From an uncultured beta proteobacterium (GTDB taxonomy: Bacteria > Pseudomonadota > Gammaproteobacteria > Burkholderiales > Burkholderiaceae_C), in the NCBI GenBank assembly GCA_903876735.1, contig CAIRAW010000081.1:1-64000 (forward strand): a stretch of 64,000 nt of DNA. The letters run 5' to 3'. The translations under genes were made by a program, and so were the position numbers. The notes beneath the pieces are model-generated. The model was not told the origin of the DNA. It searched no databases and worked only from the letters and a program-made list of their open reading frames with translations. Below, piece by piece: positions 58,032 through 64,000 of the stretch; the first letter of the stretch is position 1, and every line of letters begins with the position of its first letter.

Positions 58032-58606
58032 CACCCACCCCTGCCATGGCCTGTGCTGCCCTGACCCCGACGCTCAATTTCGCACCAGAGTTGCTGCTCA
58101 AGGCGCAGGGCGTGCGCGTCGTGTTCTTTGACGTGGATGGTGTTCTGACCGATGGCGGCCTGTACTTTACCGAGGCCGGCGAGACCATCAAGCGCTTTCA
58201 TACGCTAGACGGTCACGGTCTCAAGTTGCTGCAACGCGCGGGCATCATTCCCGCCGTCATCACCGGACGAGATTCAAAACCACTGCGCTTGCGGCTTGCC
58301 GCCCTGGGCATCGACCATGTGCACTACGGCACCGAGGACAAGTACCCGGCCGCCCAGCAAACACTCAAGACCCTGGGGCTTGACTGGTCGCAGGCGGCAG
58401 CCATGGGCGACGACTGGCCCGATCTGGCCATGATGCGCCGCTGCGCCCTGATTTGCGCGCCGCCCCAGGCCCATCAGGAGGTCAAGGCCCTGGCGCATCA
58501 CGTGACGACAGCCCCTGGCGGTGCCGGTGCTGTCAGGGAATTCTGTGATCTTTTGCTGATTGCCGGTGGCCGCTACGCCGACCTGCTGGCGGAGGCTGCG
58601 CAGTGA
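58028..58606 (+). CDS. kdsC: 3-deoxy-D-manno-octulosonate 8-phosphate phosphatase KdsC
   Basis: This HAD-family phosphatase removes phosphate from KDO 8-phosphate. The 192-residue protein has the nucleophile motif FFDVDGVLTDG near residue 36, ITGRDSKPL near 78 and the GDDWPDLAMM metal motif near 122. It overlaps kdsD (ATGA) and lptC (GTGA), so the three genes are coupled. Confidence 0.95.
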   Translation: MTPTPAMACAALTPTLNFAPELLLKAQGVRVVFFDVDGVLTDGGLYFTEAGETIKRFHTLDGHGLKLLQRAGIIPAVITGRDSKPLRLRLAALGIDHVHYGTEDKYPAAQQTLKTLGLDWSQAAAMGDDWPDLAMMRRCALICAPPQAHQEVKALAHHVTTAPGGAGAVREFCDLLLIAGGRYADLLAEAAQ

Positions 58607-59220
58607 TCAGATTCTTGCGCGCCGGCACGGAGTATTTGTCACTTTACCTGCCGGTCGTATTGATGGGCGTGCTGGCGCTCGGAACCTATTGGCTGGTTCG
58701 GAGCACGCCGCAGTTGCTCGCGAGTGTGCCGGCCTCCTTGCCACGCCATGAACCGGATTACTTCATGCGCAAGTTTTCAGTGAAGACCTTTGATGCGGCA
58801 GGGCGCCTGAAAAGCGAAGTGATGGGAACCGATGCGCGTCATTACCCGGATACCGATACGCTGGAAATTGACCTGGTGCGCATTCGTTCGATCAATGAAG
58901 AAAGCCGCTTGACCATGGCCAGTGCCAAACGGGCGCTGACCAATGGTGACGCCTCTGAAGTGCAGTTGTTTGGCGATGCCCTTGTGGTGCGCGAACCGGT
59001 GACAGACAAAGACGGGTCACTTCAGCCGCGCAGCGAGTTTCGCGGTGAATTTCTGCACACCTACATGACCAGCGGGCGGATCAAGTCGCACCTGCCGGTG
59101 GAACTGGTCCGCGGACGGGACCGTGTCACGGCCGATACCATGGATTTCGATGACCATGAGCGCGTGCTGCAACTCAAGGGCCGCGTTAAAGGTACGCTGA
59201 TGCCCGGGCTTGCCCAATAG
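58603..59220 (+). CDS. lptC: lipopolysaccharide export protein LptC
   Basis: This 205-residue bitopic inner-membrane protein of the Lpt bridge passes lipopolysaccharide from LptBFG to LptA. It has one N-terminal membrane helix (about residues 14-35) and a periplasmic beta-jellyroll domain with YFMRKFSVKTFDAAGRLKSEV. The start is GTG overlapping the kdsC stop. lptA and lptB do not follow; an SDR gene does. Confidence 0.93.
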   Translation: MIRFLRAGTEYLSLYLPVVLMGVLALGTYWLVRSTPQLLASVPASLPRHEPDYFMRKFSVKTFDAAGRLKSEVMGTDARHYPDTDTLEIDLVRIRSINEESRLTMASAKRALTNGDASEVQLFGDALVVREPVTDKDGSLQPRSEFRGEFLHTYMTSGRIKSHLPVELVRGRDRVTADTMDFDDHERVLQLKGRVKGTLMPGLAQ

Positions 59221-59237
59221 ATTTTGCGCGAGGACCC

Positions 59238-60014
59238 ATGCCCCGACTCGCTTTTATCACCGGCGCATCCAGTGGCATTGGTCAGGCGCTGGCCTGGCGC
59301 TTTTACCAGGCGGGCTACTCCCTGGCCTTGGTCACGCGCCGTGTTGCCGAGGTTCAGGACTGGGTCAATGCGCGTCGCATTGAAACCGCACGCTGCCAAA
59401 TCTACGAGGCCGATGTGGCGGTGCTGGACAGCATCGTGGCGGCGGGACAGGCCTGCCTGCTGCAACAGGGCCTGCCGGATGTGGTGATTGCGGGCGCCGG
59501 CATCAGCCTGGGCGTGGATACGGCCCAGCGTGCCGACATTGATGTGATCAGCAGGACGTTTGCCACCAACAACATTGGCACGGCGGCAAGTTTTCATCCC
59601 TTTGTCAGTGCAATGGTGGAACGTGGCTCCGGTGTTTTGGTTGGCATTGCAAGCGTCAACGGCATTCGGGGTCTGCCCGGTCATGGCGCCAACTGCCCCA
59701 GCAAGGCCGCCATGATCAGTTATTGCGAATGTCTTAGGGGCGAATTGCGCAGCAGCGGGGTCAGGGTTGTGACCCTTTGCCCGGGTTATATCGATACACC
59801 GCTGACGCGCAAAAATGCGTATTCCATGCCCTTCCTGATGCGCCCGGAAGACTTTGCCGAGAAGGCGTTCAAGGCGATCGAAGCCGGCGTCAGCTACCGT
59901 GTCATTCCCTGGCAGATGGGCGTGGTGGCCAAGGTCTTGCGCCTGTTGCCGAACTGGCTGTTCGACAGGATTTTTGCCGGGAGACCCCGAAAACCACGCA
60001 GCGCCGACCTCTGA
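59238..60014 (+). CDS. short-chain dehydrogenase/reductase
   Basis: This 258-residue cytoplasmic SDR has the cofactor motif TGASSGIGQALA at residues 9-20, the NNIGTAASF stretch near 112 (NNAG-like) and a catalytic-type S-x-N...C-P-S-K region (ASVNGIRGLPGHGANCPSKAA), in which the usual YxxxK Tyr is replaced by Cys. It closes with PGYIDTPLT. It follows lptC by 17 bp. Replacement of the catalytic Tyr makes standard activity uncertain; substrate unknown. Confidence 0.85.
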   Translation: MPRLAFITGASSGIGQALAWRFYQAGYSLALVTRRVAEVQDWVNARRIETARCQIYEADVAVLDSIVAAGQACLLQQGLPDVVIAGAGISLGVDTAQRADIDVISRTFATNNIGTAASFHPFVSAMVERGSGVLVGIASVNGIRGLPGHGANCPSKAAMISYCECLRGELRSSGVRVVTLCPGYIDTPLTRKNAYSMPFLMRPEDFAEKAFKAIEAGVSYRVIPWQMGVVAKVLRLLPNWLFDRIFAGRPRKPRSADL

Positions 60015-60046
60015 GCGCTGACGCGCGGAATCGTCGACACAATGAC

Positions 60047-60070
60047 AAAAGGGCCACAAGGGCCCTTTTT
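60047..60070. terminator. rho-independent terminator after the SDR gene
   Basis: Nine-base arms AAAAGGGCC and GGCCCTTTT around a five-base loop end in five T, and the 5' A run gives a T tail on the other strand too. It fits a bidirectional terminator for the convergent SDR and RNA-binding protein genes. Confidence 0.85.
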
Positions 60071-60097
60071 GTTGATTGGCGCAAGGCCAGTCAGTGC

Positions 60098-60526
60098 TTA
60101 GTAGCTGCTACGACCACCGCCGTAACCACCACCGCCGCCGCCGCCGCTACGACCGCCGCCGGCGCCGCCGCCGTATCCGCCGCCGCCGCTACGGCCGCCG
60201 CCGGCGCCGCCGCCGTAGCCGCCGCCACCGCCAGCACCACCACCGAAGCCGCCGCCGCCAGTGCGGGGAGGACGAGCTTCCATCGGACGGGCTTCGTTCA
60301 CGACGAGACCGCGACCACCGTATTGTTGACCATTCATGCCGCTGATAGCTGCTTGAGCTTCAGCATCGCTGCCCATTTCCACAAAGCCGAAGCCCTTGGA
60401 GCGGCCAGTGTCACGTTCCATCATGACTTTGGCGCTGGTGACGGTGCCGTGTGCGGAAAATGCCTGCAGCAGGTCTTCGTCACGGAATGTATAGGGCAGG
60501 TTGCCCACGTAAAGTTTGTTGCCCAC
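60098..60526 (-). CDS. glycine-rich RRM RNA-binding protein
   Basis: This 142-residue protein has one N-terminal RNA recognition motif carrying RNP2 (LYVGNLPY at residues 5-12) and RNP1 (GRSKGFGFVEM, about 45-55). It ends in a tail of about 55 residues of Gly, Arg, Ser and Tyr repeats (GGGYGGGAGGGRSGGGG-type). Such proteins are often cold- or stress-induced RNA chaperones. The start is GTG at 60526 with GAGGAG seven bases upstream. The GC-rich tail is low complexity. Confidence 0.92.
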   Translation of the reverse strand: MGNKLYVGNLPYTFRDEDLLQAFSAHGTVTSAKVMMERDTGRSKGFGFVEMGSDAEAQAAISGMNGQQYGGRGLVVNEARPMEARPPRTGGGGFGGGAGGGGGYGGGAGGGRSGGGGYGGGAGGGRSGGGGGGGYGGGRSSY

Positions 60527-60772
60527 GAAAGGACTCCTCAAAATGACTCAAAACGCGATGGAGTCCAAAACCGCAATTAACCCGCTATCAACAAACAATG
60601 AAGACTTAAAGCAGACGCGAAACTGACTAAACACCGCAAACTTGTATAACCGATTTTCGGAAATACGAGCGCATTATGCGTCATGTTTCGCATTTCCACA
60701 AATATTTTGGCAAAACAGGAAATACCCTGTTGCGCAGCGGGCTCAGGCAGGGGAGCGGCGCTGGCGCCTATC

Positions 60773-61975
60773 TTACCAATTGGCCTCACGTTCAGGGGTG
60801 GCGCTGATCATGTGGATCGACAGGTCGGCGCCGTCAAATTCTTCCTCCTGGCTTAGGCGCAAACCCATGCTGGCCTTGAGGATGCCGTAAACCGCCACGC
60901 CACCCACCAGGGCCCAAGCGACGCCCAGCAGCGTGCCGATGACTTGACCGCCCAGGCTGATGCCGCCCAGGCCGCCCAGGGTCTTGCTGCCAAAGATCCC
61001 GGCTGCCAGTCCACCCCAGGTGCCGCACAGGCCGTGCAGCGGCCAGACGCCCAGTACGTCGTCGATCTTCCACTTGTTTTGCGTCAGAGTGAACATCACA
61101 ACAAAGATAGTGCCTGCCACGGCTCCCACCACCAGCGCGCCCAACGGATGCATCAGGTCGGAGCCGGCACAGACCGCAACCAGGCCGGCCAACGGGCCGT
61201 TGTGGACAAAGCCGGGGTCATTCTTGCCCATGACCAGCGCAGCCAGCGTGCCGCCGACCATGGCCATCAGCGAGTTCACCGCGACCAGACCTGAGATCTT
61301 GTCCAGCGCTTGCGCGCTCATCACGTTGAAGCCGAACCAGCCGACCGTCAGTATCCACGCGCCCAGCGCCAAAAACGGGATGCTCGAAGGTGGGTGGGCC
61401 GAAATCGCGCCATCCTTGCGGTAGCGGTTGCTGCGTGCGCCAAGCAGGATGACGGCCGGCAAAGCAATCCAGCCGCCAACCGCGTGCACCACCACACTGC
61501 CGGCAAAGTCATGAAACTCGGCGCCAGTCAAGCCTTTGATCCAGGCTTGAACGCCCAGGTGCTGATTCCAGACAATGCCTTCGAAAAACGGGTAGATCAG
61601 TCCGACGATCATGGCGGTGGCAATCAGCTGCGGCCAGAACTTGGCGCGTTCTGCAATGCCACCAGAGATGATGGCCGGTATGGCCGCCGCGAAAGTCAGC
61701 AAAAAGAAGAATCGGACCAGCTCGTAGCCATTCTTGGCTGCCAGTTCTTCTGCGCCCACCAAGAAACTGGTGCCGTAGGCGACGCCGTAGCCAACCACGA
61801 AATAGACGACGGTGGAAACAGAAAAGTCCACCAGAATCTTGACCAGGGCGTTGACCTGGTTCTTGCGGCGCACGGTGCCGAGTTCCAGAAATGCAAAACC
61901 GGCATGCATGGCGAGCACCATGACGGCGCCCAGAAGTAGGAACAGGGTGTCAATGCCCTGCTTTGGTGCTTCCAT
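60773..61975 (-). CDS. amt: ammonium transporter Amt
   Basis: This 400-residue inner-membrane ammonium channel has eleven or so hydrophobic segments. Family features include FAFLELGTVRRKN near residue 27, the DFAGSVVVHAVGGWIALP signature near 155 with the conserved Asp, and WPLHGLCGTWGGLAAGIFG near 315. It starts directly with the first membrane helix, so no signal peptide is evident. No glnK/glnB PII gene adjoins it. A 10-bp inverted repeat lies 30 bp upstream of the ATG. Confidence 0.94.
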   Translation of the reverse strand: MEAPKQGIDTLFLLLGAVMVLAMHAGFAFLELGTVRRKNQVNALVKILVDFSVSTVVYFVVGYGVAYGTSFLVGAEELAAKNGYELVRFFFLLTFAAAIPAIISGGIAERAKFWPQLIATAMIVGLIYPFFEGIVWNQHLGVQAWIKGLTGAEFHDFAGSVVVHAVGGWIALPAVILLGARSNRYRKDGAISAHPPSSIPFLALGAWILTVGWFGFNVMSAQALDKISGLVAVNSLMAMVGGTLAALVMGKNDPGFVHNGPLAGLVAVCAGSDLMHPLGALVVGAVAGTIFVVMFTLTQNKWKIDDVLGVWPLHGLCGTWGGLAAGIFGSKTLGGLGGISLGGQVIGTLLGVAWALVGGVAVYGILKASMGLRLSQEEEFDGADLSIHMISATPEREANW

Positions 61976-62004
61976 GAAAACCTCTTCGTTTGAAATGAGT
62001 TTGA

Positions 62005-62042
62005 TTGGTGCGCTATTAAGGGTAAAAGCGAAAGCGCACCAA
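62005..62042. promoter_or_regulatory. inverted repeat upstream of amt
   Basis: Perfect 10-bp arms TTGGTGCGCT (62005-62014) and AGCGCACCAA (62033-62042) are separated by 18 bp. Half-sites of GGTGC/GCACC type recall NtrC boxes, but orientation and spacing differ from the usual NtrC palindrome. It could instead be a leader hairpin. No sigma-54 promoter was recognised. Confidence 0.45.
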
Positions 62043-62145
62043 CAAGAAGCAAAAAACGGGCCAATTTGGATTTTGCTTGTTCCATAACTGTGCTTGTCCC
62101 GATCTCTCCATGCTGATGATTGCGACTGGTCGGTGCGATCGAGCC

Positions 62146-62174
62146 TTGTTCGGACAGGTTGGGGTTGCTATACT
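62146..62174 (+). promoter_or_regulatory. predicted sigma-70 promoter of metX
   Basis: -35 TTGTTC (62146-62151) and -10 TATACT (62169-62174) are 17 bp apart. The predicted start near 62181 coincides with the first stem of the riboswitch, supporting the assignment. Confidence 0.65.
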
Positions 62175-62180
62175 GCGGCT

Positions 62181-62231
62181 GCGCCGATTTGCTACAGCTT
62201 GCGGGCGCTTAATAAGTTCAGCTAAAGACGC
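62181..62231 (+). ncRNA. SAM-II riboswitch
   Basis: The aptamer features are in order: stem arm GCGCC (62181-62185), GATTT, a loop, TTGC, the pairing arm GGCGC (62204-62208), AATAA and the conserved AGCTAAA (62220-62226). These are the hallmarks of the SAM-II (SAM-alpha) aptamer known upstream of metX in proteobacteria. SAM binding would lower expression of methionine synthesis genes. It lies between the predicted promoter and a terminator hairpin. Confidence 0.85.
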
Positions 62232-62238
62232 CAACCAG

Positions 62239-62271
62239 CCCGGTTTCGCCTTTGGCGATGCCGGGTTTTTT
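62239..62271 (+). terminator. rho-independent terminator between riboswitch and metX
   Basis: CCCGG pairs with CCGGG, with an inner CGCC-TTT-GGCG stem, followed by six T. It is 8 bp past the SAM-II aptamer and 35 bp before the metX ATG, so SAM-controlled transcription attenuation is plausible. SAM-II switches usually act on translation. Confidence 0.8.
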
Positions 62272-62306
62272 CGTTTTTGACCGGGCGCTTGCCTTGATTG
62301 ATTGAG

Positions 62307-63692
62307 ATGTTCGCCACGCCACAGTCCATGCATTTTGCCGACCGCCTGCCTTTGCAGAGTGGCGCCTGCCTGCGTGACTATTCTCTGAGCTTCGAGACCT
62401 ACGGCACACTCAACGCCGATCGATCGAACGCGGTGCTGATTTGCCATGCGCTCAATGCCTCGCACCATGTGGCCGGGAGTTACGCCGGGCAGGAAAATTC
62501 CGAAGGCTGGTGGGACAACATGATTGGCCCGGGCAAGGCACTCGACACCGAGCGTTTCTTTGTGATCGGCGTCAACAACCTGGGGTCCTGTTTTGGTTCG
62601 ACCGGTCCCATGCACAGCAATCCGGATACCGGGCGAATCTACGGTGCGGATTTTCCCGTGCTGACGGTTGAAGATTGGGTCAACTCCCAGGCCCGGTTGC
62701 TTGACGCACTGGGTATAGATACGTTGGCGGCAGTGATGGGCGGCTCGCTCGGCGGCATGCAGGCGCTTTCCTGGACGCTGCAATACCCGAGCCGGGTGCG
62801 CCACGCAGTGGTAGTGGCCAGCGCGCCCAATCTGACGGCAGAGAACATTGCCTTCAACGAAGTGGCGCGTCGCGCGATCGTGACCGACCCCGATTTCCAT
62901 GGCGGTCATTTTTACCAGCATGGCGTGGTGCCCAAACGCGGCCTGCGCATTGCCCGCATGATTGGCCACATCACCTACCTGAGCGATGACGTGATGAACG
63001 AGAAGTTCGGGCGCCAACTGCGAGCAGCAGTCAACTCTGCCAGTAAGAATGCAGAGGCCGCCGCGCCGGGCCGCCCCAAGCAAGGCACGGCCCCCACGGG
63101 GGGCAGCGCAGTACGCGAAGCGACAAGCGTGGGGGCTTATCGTTATTCGACACAGGATGTGGAGTTTCAAATCGAAAGCTACCTGCGCCACCAGGGCGAC
63201 AAGTTTGCCGAATACTTTGACGCCAACACTTATTTACTGATTACCCGAGCCCTGGATTATTTCGACCCGGCGCGCAGCTATGGCGGTGATCTGAGCCAGG
63301 CGTTGTCGCGCGCCAGTAGCAAGTTTTTGCTGGTAAGTTTCACCACGGACTGGCGTTTTGCACCCAAACGCAGCCGGGAGTTGGTTAAAGCCCTGCTGGA
63401 CAACCGGCGTGATGTCAGCTACGCCGAGATTGATGCACCCCACGGTCACGATGCCTTCCTGCTCGATGACCCGCGCTACCTCGGCGTTGTCGGCGCCTAT
63501 TTCGACACCGTGGCCAAGGAAGTGGGGGGCAGTGCAGCACGCGCAGCGGCAAGCGTGGGGGCCAGTGAACTACGCGAAGCGAGGAACGTGGGGGTCAGTT
63601 TCGCCGCCGGGCCGCCCCAAGGCGAAACAGCCCCCGCGGGGGGCAGTGCAGCACGCGCAGCGGCAAGCGTGGGGGCCAGTTCCAATGAGTGA
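62307..63692 (+). CDS. metX: homoserine O-acyltransferase MetX with two in-frame repeat inserts
   Basis: Acylates homoserine (acetyl- or succinyl-CoA donor) in methionine synthesis. Alpha/beta hydrolase features are the nucleophile [12 protein letters not shown] near residue 145, a late Asp in TTDWRFAP near 350 and the final His in [13 protein letters not shown] near 380. The 461 residues exceed the usual 375-390. An extra 24 residues at about 254-277 and a tail of about 55 residues from 407 are both encoded by palindromic repeats. The stop overlaps the metW start. The ATG at 62307 lacks a strong ribosome site. Confidence 0.95.
   Translation: MFATPQSMHFADRLPLQSGACLRDYSLSFETYGTLNADRSNAVLICHALNASHHVAGSYAGQENSEGWWDNMIGPGKALDTERFFVIGVNNLGSCFGSTGPMHSNPDTGRIYGADFPVLTVEDWVNSQARLLDALGIDTLAAVMGGSLGGMQALSWTLQYPSRVRHAVVVASAPNLTAENIAFNEVARRAIVTDPDFHGGHFYQHGVVPKRGLRIARMIGHITYLSDDVMNEKFGRQLRAAVNSASKNAEAAAPGRPKQGTAPTGGSAVREATSVGAYRYSTQDVEFQIESYLRHQGDKFAEYFDANTYLLITRALDYFDPARSYGGDLSQALSRASSKFLLVSFTTDWRFAPKRSRELVKALLDNRRDVSYAEIDAPHGHDAFLLDDPRYLGVVGAYFDTVAKEVGGSAARAAASVGASELREARNVGVSFAAGPPQGETAPAGGSAARAAASVGASSNE
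63065..63136 (+). repeat. palindromic repeat element inserted in frame inside metX
   Basis: A 72-bp (24-codon) copy: 16-nt block GCCGGGCCGCCCCAAG (63065-63080), 9-nt spacer, palindromic core GCCCCCACGGGGGGC (63090-63104), then a tail ending AAGCGTGGGGGC. It is the same family as the aacS copy, in the opposite chromosomal orientation but sense-parallel to its host gene. Confidence 0.87.
63524..63680 (+). repeat. duplicated palindromic repeat at the metX 3' end
   Basis: A 43-bp sequence starting GGGGGGCAGTGC occurs perfectly twice (63524-63566 and 63638-63680), 114 bp or 38 codons apart. Between them lie the 16-nt block (63606-63621) and core GCCCCCGCGGGGGGC (63630-63644) of a full element. 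The copy ends 12 bp before the metX stop and 4 bp before the metW ATG. Confidence 0.88.
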
Positions 63693-64000
63693 TACCGCCA
63701 CCATGAAAATCATGGCCGAACTGGTGCCGGTCGGCTCGCGCGTGCTCGACCTGGGCTGCGGTGACGGCGCCATGCTGGCCTATCTGCAGCAGGCGCGTGG
63801 CTGCACCGGCTACGGCATCGAGATCGACGACGCCAACGTGCTGGCCTGTGTCAAGCGTGGGGTCAATGTCATCCAACTCAATCTCGATGAAGGCCTGTCC
63901 CTGTTTGACGATGCCTCGTTCGACGTCGTGCTGCAGATCGATACCCTGCAACACCTGCGCAATGCCGAAGTGATGTTGCGGGAGACGGTGCGCGTCGGTC
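63685..64000 (+). CDS. metW: methionine biosynthesis protein MetW (partial, 3' end missing)
   Basis: The first 105 residues of a SAM-methyltransferase-fold protein are present, with [15 protein letters not shown] near residue 20 and [15 protein letters not shown] near 80. MetW partners MetX in many proteobacteria and is needed for its activity. The ATG at 63685 overlaps the metX stop by 8 bp. The gene runs off the window. The repeat in the metX tail ends immediately upstream, so its ribosome-binding region is repeat-derived. Confidence 0.92.
   Translation, partial: MSDTATMKIMAELVPVGSRVLDLGCGDGAMLAYLQQARGCTGYGIEIDDANVLACVKRGVNVIQLNLDEGLSLFDDASFDVVLQIDTLQHLRNAEVMLRETVRVG

Larger units (their letters stand above)
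61976..62306. other. 331-bp spacer between amt and metX
   Basis: No gene is present. From left to right it holds the amt upstream inverted repeat (62005-62042), about 100 bp with no recognised signal, and the metX promoter, SAM-II riboswitch and terminator described separately. Confidence 0.8.

Noticed and set aside
60100..60250. Short-period repeats at the 3' end of the RNA-binding protein gene as a CRISPR or tandem-repeat locus
   Set aside because: They are codons of a Gly/Arg/Ser/Tyr-rich protein tail with no spacer-repeat regularity.
62016..63191. 391-residue minus-strand open frame opposite the riboswitch and metX
   Set aside because: It would run through the SAM-II aptamer, terminator and conserved metX; translation is unlike a protein family.

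Overview
The window looks like a GC-rich betaproteobacterial chromosome segment, most likely order Burkholderiales, family Comamonadaceae (Rhodoferax/Polaromonas-like). The grounds are the protein families, orphan Bug-type binding proteins, the layout of replication genes and a G/C-rich palindromic repeat. The genus is an inference. No tRNA, rRNA, CRISPR array or transposase was seen.

Layout. 0.1-4.1 kb: sulfate ABC transporter operon (binding protein, cysT, cysW, cysA). 4.1-6.5 kb: feoA-feoB iron uptake with a small Cys-rich membrane protein, behind a Fur-like inverted repeat. 6.7-12.4 kb: minus-strand catabolic group of a ThDP enzyme, a flavoprotein dehydrogenase and acetoacetyl-CoA synthetase. 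12.5-15.0 kb: hotdog thioesterase, cobalamin adenosyltransferase and a GlcD/Dld-type dehydrogenase. 15.1-20.8 kb: parB, a hydrolase, parA, a LysE exporter, rsmG and mnmG, with three parS sites inside rsmG-mnmG. 20.9-24.9 kb: a Crp/Fnr regulator divergent from an aldehyde dehydrogenase and a GMC alcohol dehydrogenase. 24.86-25.18 kb: AT-rich spacer with DnaA boxes and a DnaA-trio-like tract, my preferred oriC candidate.

25.2-29.2 kb: copper locus (copA divergent from copZ-cueR, then two small envelope genes), with two 19-bp-spacer MerR-type promoters back to back. 29.3-41.6 kb: mostly stress, envelope and accessory genes: a cysteine-free glutaredoxin-like protein, a Pat-type acyltransferase with a shortened ATP-grasp domain, NnrU, a CBS protein, a CHRD lipoprotein, an MFS transporter, and an amidase/deacetylase/Bug cluster that may degrade cyclic imides or amides. 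41.8-44.6 kb: two adjacent lipoproteins, each predicted as a seven-repeat beta-propeller (RCC1 type and FG-GAP type).

44.7-54.4 kb: replication and ribosome/membrane core (gyrB, dnaN, dnaA on minus; rpmH, rnpA, yidD, yidC, mnmE on plus). 54.4-60.0 kb: apt, a Kef-type antiporter, kdsD-kdsC-lptC and an SDR gene. 60.1-62.0 kb: a glycine-rich RNA-binding protein and an ammonium transporter. 62.1-64.0 kb: promoter, SAM-II riboswitch and terminator ahead of metX-metW; metW runs off the end.

The most unusual signal is a short palindromic repeat of about 72 bp that lies in frame inside protein genes: once in aacS, once inside metX and again at the metX 3' end. A related G/C core lies in the 5' end of cysW. 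These add peptide inserts to conserved metabolic enzymes, much as Rickettsia palindromic elements do.
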